Assembly (NCBI RefSeq): GCF_008831285.2
Contig: NC_045139.1
Location: 3,634,704-3,698,703 of the forward strand
DNA length: 64,000 nt
DNA from: Nymphaea colorata
Taxonomy: Eukaryota > Streptophyta > Magnoliopsida > Nymphaeales > Nymphaeaceae
Direction: 5' to 3'
The translations under genes and the position numbers were made by a program. Below, in pieces: positions 25,006 to 35,462 of the stretch. Numbering within the stretch: the first letter of the stretch is position 1; each line of letters starts with the position of its first letter. Below the pieces are notes generated by a model. The model saw only the letters and a program-made list of their open reading frames with translations. It ran no database searches and was not told the DNA's origin.

Positions 25006-26100
25006 GTCACACACACACAAAAACAATATTCATTATGGAAGCCAAAATATGAAAAATGAATCAAAATATGTGACACAAGGACAAAAAAAAAATCCAATGT
25101 CTGGATAAAAATATGATTATTTAGGAGATGAAATTGTTATGATTGTTACTTTGTAAAACCTCATAAAGTCAAATTTAGATACCTGATGTTGATCTCAGTT
25201 TAGGAAATCTTGTAGATCTTTGCATTTTGCTGTATTGGATTTATGAAAAACAATGTCAATAATACCTGAAATTAAGTTCACGCATGTGTGTGTGCGCACA
25301 CACATGTATGGGAAAAAGATAGAGAAATGACTCAGAAACAGATTTTTTCATTAGAAGAGTTCCACAGTGTGCGTTGAGTACATCTAAGGTAATAAAGCTA
25401 ATATTCTATGTAGCTTTGATTCCCCTCCCTCGTAACTCCGCTGTCAAATGTTATGGAGCTAACGGTGAATCCACTTGACGGTACGTTGCTCGTTCCGGCC
25501 GCATTGGCATCGTCGGCAGGCAAACAGGTGGTGGACGGTAAGGAAAAGTAAAAACCAAACTTCCCTTCATTCTTTTATTCTTTACTCTAATTTAAAGCCT
25601 TATTCATTCTTCTTTTACTCTTTACTCTAATTTAAAGCCAGTGAAAGGCTTGTTCTTCCAAGTTGACTCATCAAAGGCAGCCGAATGCCACCTTCTATCC
25701 CACAAAAACGAGTGACAATAGGGTATTTTGGTAATTTTTGAAAAATGATCTTTTTTGGTCCTCTTAACTTTTTGCATTACTACTTTTGTCCTCATAAAAA
25801 GTTTATCCTTTTTACTGAACAAGGGTATTTTGGTCCTTAACCTAGTGCATAATTTTGTGTTTACCAAAAGGTGCATGTAACCAGGTTCCAATGTTTACTA
25901 GGGACATGTAGGGTGAAACCCTCACAACACACAAAGCAATACACATGTGTTCTATTTAATCAATCTTTTTATCAAACACCATCGACATTATATCAAACAC
26001 CATCCACAGTACAGGACGAACATGATAGAGGGGTATAAACTGTTACTAGTCAATTATTTTGGTTCAAAAATTTTGGTTAGATTCTTGAAACACTATGTTA
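24350..26100. repeat. Segmental duplication, continued (left copy)
   Basis: Collinear with 44,100-46,440: 'caactatgc', 'cacctcaggatacatctta', 'gtgggcattt' type flanks, 'aatatgaaaaatgaatcaaa', and the stretch around 25,690-25,830 ('gggtattttggtaattttt') all recur in order. It contains a (TC)n(TA)n tract at about 24,952-25,005. No gene is recognised. Confidence 0.7.
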
Positions 26101-26328
26101 CAAGGTTCTACAAATGTACGTAAATTTTTAGCAAAGCTACTTATACACACTCTTATGCATGCATAGGAGTATGTAATGACCAGAATACCCTTCATAAAAT
26201 GGAAATAAGAAAAGGTTTTAAAAAGGTTAAAAAGGAGATTATAAAAAATAAAAAGACTAAAAAGTACACGTCGTTATCAAAATTTTCTAAAATGTCTCAA
26301 TCCTCTCTTTTCTCTTTAGGGGTGCATA

Positions 26329-26423
26329 GTGCACGCAAATCAATTTGAATTTTTAGGTCATTTGAATTGACAGGGATTCTGTCAATTCAAATGACCTAAA
26401 AATTCAAATTGATTTGTGTGCAC
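26329..26423. repeat. 45-bp near-perfect inverted repeat (hairpin)
   Basis: The arms are 26,329-26,373 and 26,379-26,423, separated by 5 bases (ggatt). Of 45 arm positions, one is mismatched by eye (seventh base). The outer ends read 'gtgcac'. It lies 28 bases from the next fold-back element. It could be a tiny MITE or a hairpin RNA source. Confidence 0.85.
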
Positions 26424-26450
26424 CAACCTATGCAAGGAACAAAATTGGAG

Positions 26451-27305
26451 TTAGCTGCAAATTCCACAAATATTTTTTTCGGTATTTTATTATTCTTGCA
26501 TGTGATTGGTTATGTTGCTTGAAGCTTGTTACTGGATTAAGTCCCTTTTATTTCTTTATCATTCTTGTTCAGTTGGTTTCCAAGAATGTTACTATTTTCA
26601 TCTTTGATGATGCTGGCTTTGATGAGTTTTTGTGCTGTCCCAACGTTATTCTGATATCATTTTTTTTGTTCAAAAACTTCATTCTGAAATCTGTATGTGT
26701 TAACTATGAGCAGGGTCTTATCTTTGTCTATGTCTGTAAGCTTGAATAAATGAGTATCAGTGGCTTCTTTTCAGACATAGCTGTTATCTGAGATTTTGAG
26801 CTGCAGAGGCTCTCGCAGGTGGTGCCAGTGCTCTACCTATTGGCATTGGTTTAGTATTGCTATTCAGGACATTCTTACGTTTAATGTAACTTTTGTGTAT
26901 TAGTTTACCGAAGCCCAACAGGATGCTTGTAACTTGTAAGTATACGATTCAGCATTTGCAAACACAAATAGCAGTTATGACTTATGTCTCAAAAGAAGCC
27001 ACTGGTACTCATTATTCAAGCTTACAGACATCCACAAATATAAGACCCTGCTCATAATAAACACATGCAGATTTCAGAATGAAGCTTTTGAACAAGAAAA
27101 ATGATATCAGAATAAATAGCACAAAAGCTCATCAAAGCCAGCATCATCGAAGAAGAAAATAGTAACATTCTTGGAAATCAACTGAACAAGAATGAAAAAG
27201 AAATAAAAGGGACTTAATCCAGCAACAACCTTCAAGCAACAGAACCAATCACATGCAAGAATAAAAAAATAACTAGAAAAAAGTATTTGTGGAATTTGCA
27301 GCTAA
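26451..27305. mobile_element. Long fold-back element 1
   Basis: The left arm (about 26,451-26,779) and right arm (about 26,983-27,305) are reverse complements with scattered mismatches, flanking a spacer of about 203 bases. Outer ends are 'ttagctgcaaattccacaaa' and its complement. A single-strand transcript would fold into a stem of more than 300 bp. No transposase frame is present, so it is non-autonomous or a self-inverted duplication. Target-site duplications were not resolved. Confidence 0.75.
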
Positions 27306-27602
27306 TCTGCTATCCTGAGGAACAGTTCTATGCTTCAAAAAATAACACCATTACCAACAAGCCCAAAAGCCCCTCCAAGCATTACATGAAACGACAGAGA
27401 CAACTGGAGTTTCAGTCTGTCATGAAGGAAACAAAGTAACTTTCAAACTATTGGGCATGGGTGCAAGCAAGGTAGCAGTGTGACATGAAGAATCATAAAA
27501 AGAGAAAACACAAAAAAAAACCTTGAATCAAACCCCAAAATCAAACAGCCGGTTGTGGAAAAGAATACTAAATAGAAACTCGCAAAGTCAAAAATATCTT
27601 AC

Positions 27603-27877
27603 AGTGCCGAGCGTTAGTAAACTTTTATTTATGTAAGAACCCTCCTTCCTCCTTAAACCAGTAGTCTCAGTTTTTTTTGAACTCTCAGAACCTGCAAGAT
27701 CAATCAAGTTCTGCAAATGAAGGTTGAGTAAGTTCTGCAAATTGCAAAATCAAATAGTCAAATAAACAGGATAAAGGAAAGGAGACGCAGAAAAAACTAT
27801 TTACCAGCTGAGACAATGTCACATCCTCCGGACCTCCCCTCCCCCAGGTTCTCACAATGTGGTCTACTTTCAATGGA
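27603..27877 (-). pseudogene. Kinesin-7-type motor-domain fragment (two exons)
   Basis: Minus strand. Exon b (27,710-27,603, 36 codons) has an acceptor 'ctgcag' and a donor 'gtaaga'. It encodes [18 protein letters not shown] then [18 protein letters not shown]. This is the kinesin switch II (DLAGSE) and following helix, in the form found in plant kinesin-7. Exon a (27,877-27,805, 73 bases) has an acceptor and donor and ends EDVTLSQL, which joins in frame to NLIDLAG. Its first part reads SIESRPHCEN, comparable with the strand before switch II, but only in another frame, so exon a carries a frameshift. An extra lysine in exon b sits in an A-run. No P-loop, switch I or later motor exons are visible. 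This is a captured or relic fragment, not a working motor. Confidence 0.8.
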
Positions 27878-28360
27878 CTGAAAACACATCACATTCGTAA
27901 ATGTAAAATATATCTTGCAGGAAAACACATGAGAGAAAAGCAAGAATACATGAACAGAAAGATGGTTCCTGTCGCAATCAGGACCTGCCTTGAACTGGGT
28001 CATAGCAAACGAAATGCTACGGAAGTTTCAAATACTACACTTGTACATCCATATCCATGATCCAGAACAAGGCTACTTTGCAGGCTATCTGAGATTGGAA
28101 GGCTCCTCTCTCAACCATCAAAAGCTATCAAGTTGGGCCATCCACCGCAGCCTTTGCTTCAGATGAACGAATCAAGAAACGCCTTTAGCTTGGTGTCACC
28201 GAGTGCGACCCTCGTCCTTATTACTGAACTGTGGTGTATACTGGCTGGTTGATGACGGAGAATATCCAGGCGCACTGGGGGAGTAACCAGCACTCGGACT
28301 GCAATGAACGGACCGAACTCGTTTAAGTGAAAAGAGAAGAATGTTGGGATTTCTCCCCAT

Positions 28361-28392
28361 AAGGTATATACAAAACCAAATGTATATACCTT
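28361..28392. repeat. Short perfect hairpin in intron
   Basis: Arms 'aaggtatataca' (28,361-28,372) and its exact complement (28,381-28,392) with an 8-base loop. It lies inside the intron between the RPB1-like exons. Confidence 0.7.
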
Positions 28393-28460
28393 AAAACAGG
28401 ATCATGCTCATGCTAAATCATTGAAATAAACGAAACCTTAAACTGAAAGCGGAAGCGTAC

Positions 28461-28610
28461 CTGAATCCATCTGATCTGGTGCATGGGAAGATCGCAGCAG
28501 GGTCTTCCAGGTTACGTGCGGCGTGCTTGAGGTCTCTCTCAGATGGGGAAGAGGAAAACCCTAGAAACCAATGTTTCAGGCAACTCTTGCACGACCCCAG
28601 GGACCACTAC
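28461..28610 (-). other. Alternative exon-like segment inside the RPB1-like intron
   Basis: On the minus strand this segment is GC-richer than its flanks, contains 'tagggttttcc' typical of plant 5' leader regions, and ends with a consensus donor (gattcag then gtacgc at 28,460). Its open frame ends SDGF plus AG, which would splice to the RPB1-like last exon as SDGFSPSAGYSP, the same phase as the CTD exon at 28,865. An ATG in another frame lies near its end. It may be a captured first exon. The evidence is splice phase and composition only. Confidence 0.3.
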
Positions 28611-29130
28611 CATTATATAATAAGAACAATTACGGATTCCACCCATCAAAAAGTCCGTAATTCCGTACAGGTATCTATACATTTCAAAATTACCCCATAC
28701 CATCTAAAATGACGTAATATCTCAAATTGCAATCACTTAAGCGGATATTTACGTTAAGACAGCCATAATGTCTGAAATTCCTCATAGACATATGCCGGCC
28801 CACCAAATGATCTTACAAAGAAAAGTTGTGAATCTGGAAAGAATGCACAGAAGATGCAGAGTACCTGTATGGTGGGGAACTTGGAGTGTAGTCTGGACTG
28901 GCAACATAATAGGTCGGAGTGTAAACAAGGAACAGAAAAAGGAAGGCATCAGCAAATGAATATCCCATCTCTTTCAATGAAAATCTACATTTCAGTGCAG
29001 AGAACAAACATCCAAACAGATAGGAAGAAAGAGGCTATTCGTCAACTTCACCAGAACCCAAAAGAGACACATATTTTGGGTGAAAGGAAAACATGCAAAA
29101 CCATTACGTGTTATCTGAATATTTGTTTTA

Positions 29131-29400
29131 GGACCCGCGAAAGGGGGACGGTGGCCCAGTGGTGGAGCAGCGACGGTGGCGGACTGGCTGTGTGGTGACG
29201 GTGGTGATGGCGAACCGGCGGAGCAGCGACGGTGGCAGCTCTGGCCCGCACGGCCTGATGAGTAATGAGTAATGACCCGATAGCAAAATTTTTTGACTCG
29301 AACCCGGTAGCAAAATTTTTCGACCTGGGCCCGGCCAGTACCGGGCCTGGTACCGGGTACCCGGTAGCGACCCTACCGGTCGCCCAGCCCTATAATGACA
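29131..29400. repeat. GC-rich segment with hAT-like end
   Basis: The left half repeats 'ggagcagcgacggtggc' twice about 60 bases apart. The right half repeats 'cggtagcaaaatttttcgac'-like units and ends 'cgcccagccctata', the complement of the 'tatagggctgggc' ends of many plant hAT-related elements. No matching left end was found. No protein is supported. Confidence 0.4.
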
Positions 29401-29880
29401 GTAACCAAGAGGGTGAGAATGGGAAGAAGGAGAAGCTGCATTTGCAGGACCCGCCATTTGAGTGAGTGACGTAGAAGCAAGGACAGTAATAATAGACAGT
29501 CTAGATTAATACCTGCATTGCCTCAACCGAAGTGAACGAGTAGAGGTCATTGAATCCTCTAGTGCTTGTGTAATCGTTCGAGTGAATTGAGTAGAAATCC
29601 GACAAATTATAACATCTAAAATTGAGCAAGTGGCTCAGCTCTAGATGTTATAATTTGTCGGATTTCTCTTCTCAATTCTTCAACTCTAGTCTTTTGTTGT
29701 GAACCTTGCCTTGGTATTAGGAGCAAGTTTGAGGAAACAACAAAGGGTTGAACCTAGCCTTGGTATTAGGAGCAAAGCAAGTTTGAGCAAACAACAAAAG
29801 GAGTGGCAAGAGAGACAAGATGTATTTAATGCTGGATGACTTAGCTTAGAATTGATTTTCTAGTTTATATAGAGATGCAT
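29396..29880. repeat. Repeat G, copy 1, with conserved hairpin
   Basis: Matches 33,930-34,380. It contains a perfect 24-bp inverted repeat at 29,595-29,618 and 29,642-29,665, whose loop also holds 'ttgagc' and 'gctcag'. In copy 2 the same hairpin is at 34,144-34,214 with a few mismatches. Confidence 0.7.
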
Positions 29881-30105
29881 TACGTTGTGGTTGCGTAAGC
29901 TATAAGTGTTTCATGCTTTTTTCTTTGTATATAAATAGAATGTATTAAATTATGACACTTGGATAAGCTATAATTATTTAGTATTTTTATTTTTTTGGCT
30001 TAAAACCATTTTTTATCAAATACCATGTTTGTTTTGTACACGCAATTGCACCCTTTTCGCTTTGAAGTTATTAGTTATTACATTGAAATAAAATGTTCCT
30101 TTTTC

Positions 30106-31392
30106 AATAAAGCTTTCATTGACGGCTATTTTATCAATGCTTTTGGGAGGGAGATAGAAGAATGATTGTAAGGGTGAGAAAACTCCAACTGAACGTTAAG
30201 AATAAGGGCTTGGGTTTTAAGTTTAGCAGATGTGCAGCCGCAGAAAGAAATCAGTTTCCTTTTTTATTGCGTGCAACTTGTGCGTTCCGCCTCCATCCTT
30301 TTGAGCTCCTCCTCCTAACATCTTCTCCTACTTGCTTGACATCTTCCTTTCCCTTTATATATACTTCAAACTTTTCAGCTTCACTTTTTTTATAAAGTAA
30401 AACCTCCATTGGCAGGAAAAGCTGCTCGTTCTCAAATGTTTTAAGAACATTCATCTACAATTTCTGCAGGACTTAGAGAAACTATATATATGCATATATA
30501 TTAGTGCTTTTTTTTTCATATATTCCTGCCGTCTCGGATATACCACGATAAGTGATTTTTTTCATATATTCCTGCCGTCTCGGATATACCACGATAAGTG
30601 ATTAAACTTCCTGATCCAAGTGATGTGTCAACTACCTGTTCGGATCGATACGAACTCATTTGTTATTTTATATTTAAAAATAATTATAAAAATAACCATT
30701 AAAGCACTAAGAATACCTTTTTCAACCTATTAAGCCCAAAAGCATTCAATACTTTTGCAGAATTGCTGTAAGATGATCTTTTTTCCACTTAAATTGATTG
30801 CTGAAAAATATTTTGAGTTGACAAGTTCTATATATTGATAAAAAAATGTTTCGCTTCATTATTTTGTAAACTGATTTTCTTAATCGTTAGGAGATTTTTT
30901 ATATAGAGTAAGATTAGTCCATCTACCAGGATTGGTATATCCGAGACGGCAGGAATATATGAAAAAAAAAGCACTACTATATATGCATATATATAGTTTC
31001 TCTAATTCCTGCAGAAATTGTAGATGAATGTTCTTAAAACATTTGAGAACGAGCAGCTTTTCCTGCCAATGGAGGTTTTACTTTATAAAAAAAGTGAAGC
31101 TGAAAAGTTTGAAGTATATATAAAGGGAAAGGAAGATGTCAAGCAAGTAGGACAAGATGTTAGGAGGAGGAGCTCAAAAGGATTGAGGCGGAACGCACAA
31201 GTTGCACGCCATCATGGAAGGAATCTGATTCCTTTCTGCGGCTGCACATCTGCTAAACTTAAAACCCAAGTCCTTATTCTTAACGTTCAGTTGGAGTTTT
31301 TTTTTTGGTACAACAGTTGGAGTTTTTTCACCCTTACAATCATTATTCTTTCTCCCAAGCATCGATAAAATAGCGGTCAATGAAAGCTTATT
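30106..31392. mobile_element. Long fold-back element 2
   Basis: The arms are about 30,106-30,544 and 30,933-31,392, near-identical reverse complements, with a spacer of about 388 bases. Both arms encode the same open peptide, starting MNVLKTFENEQLFLPMEV, outward on opposite strands (67 codons at 30,454-30,251 minus; 114 codons at 31,024-31,368 plus, extended by frame differences). A 46-base segment at the inner end of the left arm ('cctgccgtctcggatatacc') is tandemly duplicated. The peptide has no recognised domain and may be a captured gene piece. Confidence 0.75.
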
Positions 31393-31417
31393 AAATTGTT
31401 ACTGTCAATTCAAACAC

Positions 31418-33830
31418 AACCAGTCTTTTCCCAACAACATGAAAAAAAATTCAATCATAATAAAAACATATACATGAGTAGGTGCTTTAATTGACTCAAA
31501 TCTATATCAATCATGCTTATAGCAGGAACTCTTGCTCGCTCAAAGTTTCAATCAAATTATATGTTAGGAATAATTCAACATTAAAAATTTTCATGAAATT
31601 TATAATGCAAGATTTAAAGAAGAGGATACATGGGAATCATGATATATGTTCAAATATGATTTTTATGACTACTTGAACGCATGGACATAGTCCTAATATG
31701 TATACACACACACATATACAAACACAAAACACAAAGTATGAGAGCATCAAATATGGATGTGTTTTATTGCTCACACACAAAATATGTACACTCACACACA
31801 TAAACGTGCACAAAGTTTGAGAGCATCAAATATGGATGTGTTTTGGTGCTCACGCACAAAATATGTGCACACAAACACACGCAGAGAGAGTATGAGAGCA
31901 TCGAATATGATGTGCATTATTGCTCACTGGAAGTTTTGGTAGGTCGTATTTAGCTAGAAAATCTTCATGAAGATCCTATTCGCTGTTGAACCATTTAGTG
32001 CCATGACATGGTATTGGAATAACGTCTTCGTTCCAATTGTTCCAAATTCTTCACTGTCTATTTTATTATTAACTCCCTCTAATTCTACCCAGTAGCTATC
32101 GGCATTGCTTCTTCTCTCGGTTTTCTTAATGAAGAAGCAAAAATCTCTCTCGTCAGCTTTATCAGCTGCAAAAAAATGGAAAGGAAAGAAAAAGAAAACG
32201 GAGTTACTGACAAAACAGTAAAAGGTATGTTTCAAATTCTATGTGGCGTGAATATGTATGAAAAAAAATAATTAGTTCTACTTTTAATTGTAAATCCAAT
32301 TTCACAATCAGAATTTTATGCCAATCCGATTTTTACATTCATACTTGAATCCAAATCCAAATCCAAATTTTGCACTGAATCTGGCCGATTTTTTAAATAA
32401 AAGAGCATTGGATATAAGATATTTACTGAAAACCAACTGATCTGAATCTAAATGTGAAACCGATGGATACTTATGTATATATTAATCTGATAAATGTCAT
32501 TTCTTAAATCTGTATTTGGTCCCATTTTATAATCAAATATTAATTTTTTTTGCATGTCCTATTCTTTTGAAATGGTTTGATAAGATATGAGATCCAAATC
32601 GATTATATTGACATCCCCATATAAGAGGTTGATGTTCTTAATAATCTGACCAGCGATTGTGTTTTACTAACATCACCACCCTTACTAAACTCCGCTATGC
32701 TTTGGAGAGAGAGAGGGAGTGTGTGTGTGTGAGGAGGAGGAGGAGGGGAATGACAAGAACGGGTGCACTTGGCCTCGTAATGGCACCCATAATTCCAAAA
32801 GCGAACTAAAGACGTGGCTACAACATGCCACCCATCCCGATTGGTTGCGCTATGCATCATTTGGAAACAGAGAAAGAGAGAGACATTACCCACTAGGACC
32901 CAAGGCTTAAACTTGTAGACATCAACGCCCTTAATTTGCCCCTGTTTGTTGGGGCTCTTAAGCTTTGGGATCAAATGAGAGGATATCAATGTGAAGTCTG
33001 TCAGAACCATGGTTAAAAGCCAATATAGTTGGCTCTTTGTTACCTCTAGGTTGAGTGTTACAACCCTCACCATGAACACCTACTTATACTTAGGAAACAA
33101 TATGACTGCATTATCTTCTTTTGGCGTTGCTTCCATGCATCTGATATTTCCTTTCTTAACTATAGAAAATCTAATTTTTTGGATTTCTCCTATGACAAGA
33201 TCCCTTTCTATCTATATCAATTTCTTGAAAATCTTATAAAGTAATGTAAATCTTCTAATATCACCCACGTGGGAAAACATCATTTTTATGCTAAAAATGT
33301 CCATGGTAGTGGTCTCCAAAGGCTGAAATTTTATTAACTTGCTTATAAATAATCTTTTGAGCTTAGCTTTTTCTGAAGTCCTATGACATTAATGAAGTCC
33401 TATGACATTAATTAAAAAGTTTGGAAAACAAATCTCCGTGGATGTAGTTACAAATAATACTTGCCAAAACAAAGTTGTAATATGAAGTTAAAAATAAATT
33501 GAAGCACTTTGACAGCTAGTTGCTTAGATTTGTTGCTTCAAGATATAAAATATATATATATATATATTGGCATAAGATTTTGTGATCGTGGATTTAACTT
33601 GTTTTTTAACATATTTTTCTAATTATATTTTCCTGATTGATATACTTGTTATTTTAGCTGCTTTTTAATTGTCTCATTGTTTTTATGGACATTGTATATT
33701 CACAATGTTGTCGTTAAGCTCATATTTCAACACCTTGAGGCCTTTGCCTTGTCTAACAAGTAGCCGCTAATTTTTGTTTCTTCTATATAGTTGTTATGTT
33801 AACTCTTTGGCTCTCCCTGTCTCAACCTTC
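31418..33830. repeat. Triplicated block U, copy 1
   Basis: Order: 'cttttcccaacaacatgaaa', an (AC)-rich microsatellite region with 'gagagcatcaaatatggatg' (31,740-31,900), NAC exons, then repeat E tail. It matches 46,671-49,455 in full and 37,290-39,380 in part. A further piece here, 33,362-33,415, contains a doubled 'gaagtcctatgacattaat'. Confidence 0.8.
31954..33050 (-). pseudogene. NAC-domain transcription factor pseudogene 1
   Basis: Minus strand. Exon 1 runs from about 33,050 to 32,890 (donor 'gtaatg') and encodes LISSHLIPKL and VDVYKFKPWVLV, corresponding to NAC subdomains A-B (family pattern: D-I-Y-K-x-x-P-W-x-L). The intron has 724 bases and the acceptor is 'ttgcag'. Exon 2 begins at 32,165 with DKADERDFCFFIKKTE and continues YWVELEGVNNKIDSEEFGTI, corresponding to subdomains C-D. 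The exon junction is phase 1 and joins cleanly. Compared with the 47-kb copy, about 15 bases are missing after FQYH and the frame shifts, ending in an early stop, so the WFNYEYEL part is lost. The start of subdomain A is also degenerate. NAC proteins are nuclear DNA-binding factors; this copy is broken. Confidence 0.65.
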
Positions 33831-33929
33831 CTCTACTTCCAAGTCGGCCTTCTCATCCCTCTACTTCCAAGTCGGCAAAAATGCGGGGCCAGATAGCGAC
33901 CCGGCCTGGCCCCAGTGCTATTGACATTA

Positions 33930-34380
33930 ACCAAGAGGGTGAGAAGGGGAAGAAGGAGGAGCTGGATTTGGATTTGCAGCAGGACTCGCCATGTGAGTGA
34001 CGTAGAAGCAAGGACAACAATAATAGACAGTGTACATTAATACATACCTGCAAAAACATTGTAGCCATATTGTCTAATCAAAGTGAAGAGGGAGGTCCTC
34101 AAATGTTCTAGTGCTCGTGTAATCGTTGGAGTGAATTGACGAGAAGTCCGACAAATTATAACATCTAAAATTGAGCAAATCGCTCAGCTGTAGATGTTAT
34201 CATCTGTCGGATTTCTCTTCTCAATTCTTCAACTCTGGTCCTTTGTGAACCTGTATTAGGAGCAAGCTTAGAGAAAGCAACAAAAGGAGTGGCAAGAGAG
34301 ACAAGAAGAATTTGTTGTTGAATGCAACGTCGGATGATTTAGATTAAGATTGATTTGCTAGTTTATATAGAACTGTATTA
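33930..34380. repeat. Repeat G, copy 2
   Basis: Second copy of 29,396-29,880, including the hairpin at 34,144-34,167 and 34,191-34,214. The adjacent 33,870-33,915 GC-rich piece resembles the end of the GC-rich segment beside copy 1. Confidence 0.65.
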
Positions 34381-34436
34381 CATTGCGTGTTTGTTTTGTA
34401 CACTCTTTAGCCTTGATATAAATTTGTTTTGGCAAG

Positions 34437-35462
34437 TATTATATCCACTAATGGGACCGATTTCCACTTGTGTTGAAAAATTAGTGTCGGTTTATATCAT
34501 GGTGAGCCTTTTCGATGCAGGAGGAACTTAGTAGCTTTTGGGTTTGGTCTCTTCTGAACCAAATTCGACGCGAATCTTCCCAATTCCGCCAAACCCACCT
34601 TTATCGGGAAAAATTTGTGCAGTAGGTGCACTGATTCGGATTTGGACAACTTCCACTATCCGACGTCTTTCCTAATATTTAATTGTTGTTGCCAATCTTT
34701 TTCCTTTCCAGTTGATTAAACCTTGCACGCCAATGTTCATTTTTTCTTCTAATCTTCACTTTAACGTTTCTGTTTTTCCTTTATATTCACACACATCCTA
34801 ATTGGAGTCAGATGTATGCGTGTGTGTCGATCCCAGAACAACAGTTTTGCTTTTTAATAGTAAGTGGTTGTTCTATTAAGGAAAATGTATCCGTCAAGGA
34901 ATGTATTGATAATATGTATAACAAGGAAAATGTATCCGTCAAGGAATGTATTGATAATATGTATAACAACCACTTACTATTAAAAAGCAAAACTGTTGTT
35001 CTGGGATCGACACACACGCATACATCTGACTCCAATTAGGATGTGTGTGAATATAAAGGAAAAACAGAAATGTTAAAGTGAAGATTAGAAGAAAAAATGA
35101 ATATTGGCGTGCAAGGTTTAATCAACTGGAAAGGAAAAAGATTAGCAACAACAATTACATATTAGGAAAGACGTCGGATAGTGGAAGTTGTCCAAATCCG
35201 AATCAGTGCACCTACTGCACAAATTTTTCTCGATAAAGGTGGGTTTGGCGGAATTGGGAAGATTCGCGTCGAATTTGGTTCAGAAGAGACCAAACCCAAA
35301 AGCTACTAAGTTCCTCCTGCATCGAAAAGGCCCACCATGATATAAATCGACACTAATTTTTTAACACAAGTGGATATAATCGGTCTTGGACTCGATCCAC
35401 TCCTCCCGCAACTTTTTAAGGAGAAAATAACTGTGTTCAAAAGCCCATTAGTGGATATAATA
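34437..35462. mobile_element. Long fold-back element 3
   Basis: The left arm (34,437-34,872) and right arm (34,965-35,462) are nearly perfect reverse complements with outer ends 'tattatatccactaatggg'. The right arm has about 60 extra bases near its outer end (around 35,385-35,445) that the left arm lacks. The same extra sequence is present in the solo copy at 18.05-18.17 kb, so the left arm has a deletion. The 92-base spacer is essentially two tandem copies of a 45-base unit (34,880-34,924 and 34,925-34,969). No coding capacity. Confidence 0.85.

Larger units (their letters stand above)
28196..28930 (-). pseudogene. NRPB1: RNA polymerase II largest subunit (RPB1) CTD tail fragment
   Basis: Minus strand. 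The last exon (28,298-28,196) has an acceptor 'ttgcag' and encodes PSAGYSPSAPGYSPSS, then TSQYTPQ, then a charged tail ending at TGA. Plant NRPB1 ends with the same degenerate heptads (SAGYSP, PGYSPSS, QYTP) and a charged tail. An upstream exon ending at 28,865 (donor 'gtactc') encodes SPDYTPSSPPY. Joining them across a 566-base intron makes a serine codon from AG and T, giving PPYSPSAGYSP in perfect phase. Only the last few heptads are present; no catalytic RPB1 exons or main CTD repeats occur. The start of the upstream exon is uncertain (drawn at about 28,930). It may be a captured fragment or a truncated gene end. Confidence 0.75.

Noticed and set aside
25453-25537. A 28-codon frame starting MELTVNPLDGTLLVP and ending at a consensus donor
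   Set aside because: Too short, no next exon found, and the paralogous block at 45.77 kb has lost the ATG and the frame.
29128-29457. 109-codon proline- and glycine-rich minus-strand frame next to the RPB1 fragment as more CTD
   Set aside because: No heptads; it is a translation of GC-rich repeated DNA with a hAT-like end.
32603-32888. HTHTLPLSLQS-type peptides in the NAC block and their plus-strand partners
   Set aside because: They are translations of GA/GT microsatellites in the intron downstream of the NAC exon 1 donor.
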